A DNA stretch of 64,000 nt from JAQBVV01 sp965249205. GTDB lineage: Bacteria; Acidobacteriota; Vicinamibacteria; Vicinamibacterales; UBA2999. The stretch's first letter is position 1; each line of letters opens with the position of its first letter. The notes beneath the pieces are model-generated. The model did no database searches and was not told the DNA's origin. It saw only the letters and a list, made by a program, of their open reading frames with translations. The translations under genes were made by a program, and so were the position numbers. Location: the NCBI GenBank assembly GCA_965249205.1, contig CBDFLL010000006.1:744001-808000 (forward strand). Direction: 5' to 3'. Shown piece after piece: positions 60,785 through 64,000 of the stretch.

Positions 60785-61821
60785 TGTCTTTGCTAAACAC
60801 GTTGTTCATCCGGAGCACTCTGAAAAGAATGGAGTTTCCAGACCACCGTTCTGACCAGAGGAGGCCCCGGATGACGCTTCATCGTAATGCCAAGACGACC
60901 CCGACTTCGCGCCTGGAATTGGTGCGCCGTGTCCTGTTCGATGAGTGGGCGCACGACGCCGTGGCCGAGGGCTACGGCGTAAGTGTCCGCACGGTTGCGA
61001 AATGGGTGCGCCGGTTCCGCGAAGAGGGTGCAGCCGGGCTGGAGGACCGATCGTCCCGGCCGCAGCGGACTCCGCATGTCACGCCGGCGATCCGGGTCAC
61101 GTTCATCCGGCAGCTCCGCGAGCAACACGGCCTGCCGGCCTGGGCCATTGCCCGCGCCTTGCGGATGCCCCGCTCGACGGTGGGGGCCTGGCTGCGGCGG
61201 CTGGGACTCAACCGGCTCCCAGGCCCGCCGCCCGTCCCGATCCAGCGCTACGAGTGGCCGCACCCTGGCGATCTGCTACACGTGGACATCAAGCCGCGGG
61301 GGCGCTTTCGGCGTGTAGGCCATCGGATTCATGGGAATCCCCGGCAGGCGTCACCGGGGGCGGGCTGGGAGTACGTGCATGTGGCGGTGGACGACCATAC
61401 GCGGCTGGCCTACGTCGAGGTCCTGGGCGACCAGACGGGGACCACCTGTGCCGCTTTCTTGGACCGAGCCGTCGCTTGGTACGCGGCGCGGCAGATCACC
61501 GTCCATCGCGTCATGAGCGATAACGGCAGCGGCTACGTGTCCCGGCGGTTTCGGACAGCCTGTCAGGCCCACGCGCTGCGCCATCTGCGGACGCGCCCCT
61601 ATACGCCGCGGACCAACGGCAAGGCTGAGCGCTTCATTCAGACGCTGCTGCGTGAGTGGGCCTATGTCCAGCCGTATCAGACGTCTCGCCACCGCCGGCG
61701 AGCCCTTCGCCCGTGGCTGCGCTACTACAATCACGACCGGCCGCACGCCAGCTTGCACTATGAACCGCCCGTGTCACGACTCACGAGTGCTGCGTGATGA
61801 ACAACGTGTTTGACTTCAACA
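60785..61821 (+). mobile_element. IS481-family insertion sequence at CCTAGC
   Basis: A 1,037-bp element running TGT...ACA with inverted repeats sharing AAACACGTTGTTCATC (left TGTCTTTGCTAAACACG, right complement TGTTGAAGTCAAACACG). Right target copy CCTAGC at 61822-61827; the left copy is C (59480), CTAG, then IS5 copy 6, then CTAGC (60780-60784). IS481 is known to duplicate NCTAGN, in agreement. Inserted in the vWA-type gene. Confidence 0.9.
60871..61797 (+). CDS. IS481-family transposase
   Basis: A 308-residue transposase with GAGGAGGCC before ATG 60871. Helix-turn-helix (EGYGVSVRTVAKWVRRFREE), a second HTH (LPAWAIARALRMPRSTVGAW) and an rve domain with Asp in LLHVDIKPRG, Asp in VMSDNGSGYVS and Glu in RTNGKAERFIQTLL, ending RPHASLHYEPPVSRL. 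All three catalytic acids are present. Confidence 0.93.
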   Translation: MTLHRNAKTTPTSRLELVRRVLFDEWAHDAVAEGYGVSVRTVAKWVRRFREEGAAGLEDRSSRPQRTPHVTPAIRVTFIRQLREQHGLPAWAIARALRMPRSTVGAWLRRLGLNRLPGPPPVPIQRYEWPHPGDLLHVDIKPRGRFRRVGHRIHGNPRQASPGAGWEYVHVAVDDHTRLAYVEVLGDQTGTTCAAFLDRAVAWYAARQITVHRVMSDNGSGYVSRRFRTACQAHALRHLRTRPYTPRTNGKAERFIQTLLREWAYVQPYQTSRHRRRALRPWLRYYNHDRPHASLHYEPPVSRLTSAA

Positions 61822-61822
61822 C

Positions 61823-62933
61823 CTAGCCCGTCAACCGCCCCGGTGAGCCGGGCGAGCGCTGACAGGAGGACGTCTGGGCCAAAGCTCGGACCCGGGGATA
61901 CTGTCGGGGTCGATCCAGGGCCCATGCCCAAGACGCGGATGCCCAGGTCATTCAGGGCAGTCACCGCTGCCTGAACTGTCGCCGACTCCGATGGGGCGAC
62001 CTCTCCAGCAACGGTGCCAGGCGACGTCTTGGAATCGCTCACGAATCCGAACCGGCTCAAGCCCGGGGTTGTCGAGGAACAGGCGAACGCTGTGACGGGC
62101 TCTACTGAACTGCCAGCGCCTGTAATCGTCGCGGGGATGGGGGAGCTTGCCGGGAACGCCGAAACCGAACAGATATCGGTGGCCAGAATGACAAGGTGCA
62201 GCGCATCGGATCGCCAGCCAGCGCCTCCCAGCGTTCCAGAGGTCGGCAATACGTTGGATGAAAACGCCGGGACATCTCCGCTCGTCCCGGGGGCCGTCTG
62301 CGTCAACAGCCCCCCGGCAGGCCAGCTGTCGAAGTTGGACACGTTGCCGTTGCCGTCGAACCCGGCGCCGGTCGCCACCTGCGACAGCGCCTCGACAGCT
62401 GTCTCCGGGCCGTCGCCGCCGAAGCCCGGTGCGGTGTTGCCGAGTGCGGTGGCGACGAGCGCGTCCCGGGCCGCAGCACCGCCGGCCGTTGGGGCCGTCA
62501 CGATCGGCTGATTCAAGGTAAACGGCCGGCCCGTATCAAATTCACCCGAAAATCCAGTGCCGGGGCCGCCGTAGTCCTCGAATCGCCCCACGCCGAAGCC
62601 GAAGCTCACCGCAGGCAACGCGGTTTCGAGCGACGTCACGAGACCGCTGAAGATGCCAATGACGGTCGGGGCAACCCCGGCGAAGCTGCCCGTGTCATCG
62701 AAAAGAAAGAACACGTCCACCTTGTCGACGGTGGTGTCGGGGGGAAGGGTGATCGAGACGGGGAACGTTTCGCTGCTCCCTTCGCAGATGAGCCCCGAGA
62801 CGATGCTGATGGTGTCGGGCGTCGTCGTCTGTCCCAGCAGCGGGGCGTTCAGCGGAAAGCCTAATGCAAGCACTACCGATAGAAAACGGGTCATTCGTGA
62901 TCGAGCCAAGCGGGAAAGCAGAGCATGGGCCAT
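61823..62933 (-). pseudogene. N-terminal part of an IS-interrupted vWA-type surface protein
   Basis: ATG 62933 has GGGAGG upstream; signal peptide through about residue 35 (LNAPLLGQ). The vWA-like domain begins VDKVDVFFLFDDTGSFAGVA, where DDTGS (79-83) stands in the MIDAS position D-x-[ST]-x-S, and continues FGFGVGRFEDYGGPGTGFSG, ALHLVILATDICSVSA and VTALNDLGIRVLGMGPGS. It stops at LARLTGAVDGL, where the IS481 target begins. Removing IS481 and IS5 copy 6 joins GAVDGL to GSPLVFSTS in frame, giving a 514-residue protein. An integrin-like or adhesin-like secreted protein is the likeliest reading. Confidence 0.82.
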
Positions 62934-63070
62934 TGGGGCCTCCCGATTCTGATTGGGGGGTTAGAGGCACCCTGACTCGGCGTCAGAGGACCTGTCCCAA
63001 TCGAGCAACGTCAACGGGTGAGGATCTGCGTACCGGGCGAGGCTACTGCGTTGCGCCGAAAGATGTCAAC

Positions 63071-64000
63071 ATGATGCGCATGCCCACGGTGGCTCTCCCG
63101 GACGTTGAGACGCCGCATGCCCAGGTCCGTCTCAACGAAGACTGGGTGGCGGCCTGGATCGCGGCCGCCATCATCGCTCTCGCTGTCGGCGGCGTCCGTC
63201 CAGATGCATCCCAATTTGGCTGGAGCGGCGCAACGGATCTCAGCGGCACGGTCTTCACCGCGGCCAACGTGTGGCGCTGCCTGCAGCTTGGTCTGCTCAT
63301 ACTCATTCCCGCCGCCGTCGGCGCGCGGCTGATGGGCGCGCGACTCGTCCACTTCATGGTCGGATTCGTGGTGTTGTACGGGCTGGCGTGTGTCTCGCTG
63401 ATCCTGGCCGGCTACTCGGGATCGACCGCCGTCGGGCTGGAATACGTGATCTACGCCCTCGTCATCGGGCTCCTGCTCGGGCACACGACACCGCTGCGCC
63501 GCTGGTTTTCGGAGGCGGTGCGGACCGAGTACTACATCAAGATCGGGCTGGTCATTCTTGGCACGCGCGTGCTCTTCCCGCAGCTGGTCGACGCCGGCCT
63601 GCTCGGGGTCAGCCAGGCGCTGCTGGTGGTGCTCAGCGTCTGGACGTTCTGCTTCTGGCTCGCAAAGCGTTTTCGTGTGGACGACGAAATGGCGACGATG
63701 CTGTCGTCGGCGGTGTCGATTTGCGGGGTCTCGGCCGCGATTGCCACCTGCGGCGCGATACAGGGCGACCGGAAGAAACTGTCGTATGTCACGTCGCTGG
63801 TGTTGGTCGTCGCAGTGCCGATGATCCTCGTGATGCCGTGGGCGGCCCGGCTGGCCGGCATGCCCGACGCGGTCGCGGGCGCGTGGCTCGGCGGCACGCT
63901 CGACAACAGCGCGTCGGTGGTGGCGGCGGGCGAGCTGGTCAGCGAACAGGCCAGAAACGCGGCGGTGGTCGTGAAGCTGTCGCAGAACGTGCTGATCGGC
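63071..64000 (+). CDS. YeiH/UPF0324-family putative anion (sulfate) transporter, 3' end outside window
   Basis: The frame is open from ATG 63071 (MMRMPTVALPDVETPHAQVR) to the window end, 310 codons without stop. Multiple hydrophobic helices (VAAWIAAAIIALAVGGVRPD region, LQLGLLILIPAAVGARLMGA, FMVGFVVLYGLACVSLILAG, LEYVIYALVIGLLLGHT) are followed by family segments KIGLVILGTRVLFPQL, SSAVSICGVSAAIATCGAIQ, GAWLGGTLDNSASVVAAGEL and NAAVVVKLSQNVLIG, matching UPF0324/YeiH. A sulfate-export role is suggested for some members only. Separate from the vWA gene, which is divergent. Confidence 0.9.
   Translation, partial: MMRMPTVALPDVETPHAQVRLNEDWVAAWIAAAIIALAVGGVRPDASQFGWSGATDLSGTVFTAANVWRCLQLGLLILIPAAVGARLMGARLVHFMVGFVVLYGLACVSLILAGYSGSTAVGLEYVIYALVIGLLLGHTTPLRRWFSEAVRTEYYIKIGLVILGTRVLFPQLVDAGLLGVSQALLVVLSVWTFCFWLAKRFRVDDEMATMLSSAVSICGVSAAIATCGAIQGDRKKLSYVTSLVLVVAVPMILVMPWAARLAGMPDAVAGAWLGGTLDNSASVVAAGELVSEQARNAAVVVKLSQNVLIG

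Overview
The window is a GC-rich bacterial chromosomal segment. It is dense in secreted hydrolases, six-bladed propeller (NHL, PQQ-type) proteins, Abhydrolase_10-type proteins and a recurrent secreted family with a W-E-G-[DN]-T-L-V-V motif. That mix, together with a cell-wall/RNA housekeeping cluster, suggests an Acidobacteriota-like organism, perhaps Vicinamibacteria. This assignment is inference from gene content; no rRNA is present to settle it.

Layout. 1-3.3 kb: a partial secreted hydrolase, a D-2-hydroxyacid dehydrogenase, a 3'-half tRNA-Leu remnant and a decayed HigBA module. 3.4-9.1 kb: two IS5 copies and an IS481-like element that have broken a J-domain/TM/PDZ/WD40 gene. 9.3-16.4 kb: a cluster of secreted proteins, two Abhydrolase_10 and two W-E-G-D-T family members (one of each carries a nonsense codon), plus two metallo-beta-lactamase-fold hydrolases, the second cut by IS5. 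17.7-27.2 kb: core genes (coaA, rdgB, rph, a GerMN protein, an N-acetylmuramoyl-L-alanine amidase, a Wza-like export protein, a TraR/DksA zinc finger and an M32 carboxypeptidase). 27.3-42.9 kb: esterases, a broken SDR, two further secreted proteins, ychF, a siroheme-synthesis dehydrogenase, a HEAGH membrane protein, an NRDE protein and an amidase. 43-44.6 kb: a MITE-like element with an IS5 copy in its right-hand target site. 44.7-55.7 kb: a C-N hydrolase next to asparagine synthetase, propeller proteins, a DUF6282-type gene split by an IS1595 element, and small lipoproteins. 55.8-64 kb: IS5, a mini HU-like protein, a recombinase remnant abutting tmRNA, a histidine phosphatase, a vWA-type surface protein split by nested IS481 and IS5 insertions, and a partial YeiH-type transporter.

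The main theme is recent, heavy mobilisation. Six 1,295-bp IS5-family copies are nearly identical and every one is flanked by CTAG. An IS481 element (duplicated CCTAGC) and a 316-bp MITE-like element also sit at CTAG. For the IS1595 and the IS481+IS5 insertions, removing the element and one target copy in silico restores an uninterrupted reading frame, so these are genuine interrupted genes and the order of events can be read. At least three other genes carry a single premature stop at a conserved position, each explained by C-to-T, and three more show frameshifts. The region therefore looks like it is being eroded as well as invaded, unless the point defects are assembly errors.
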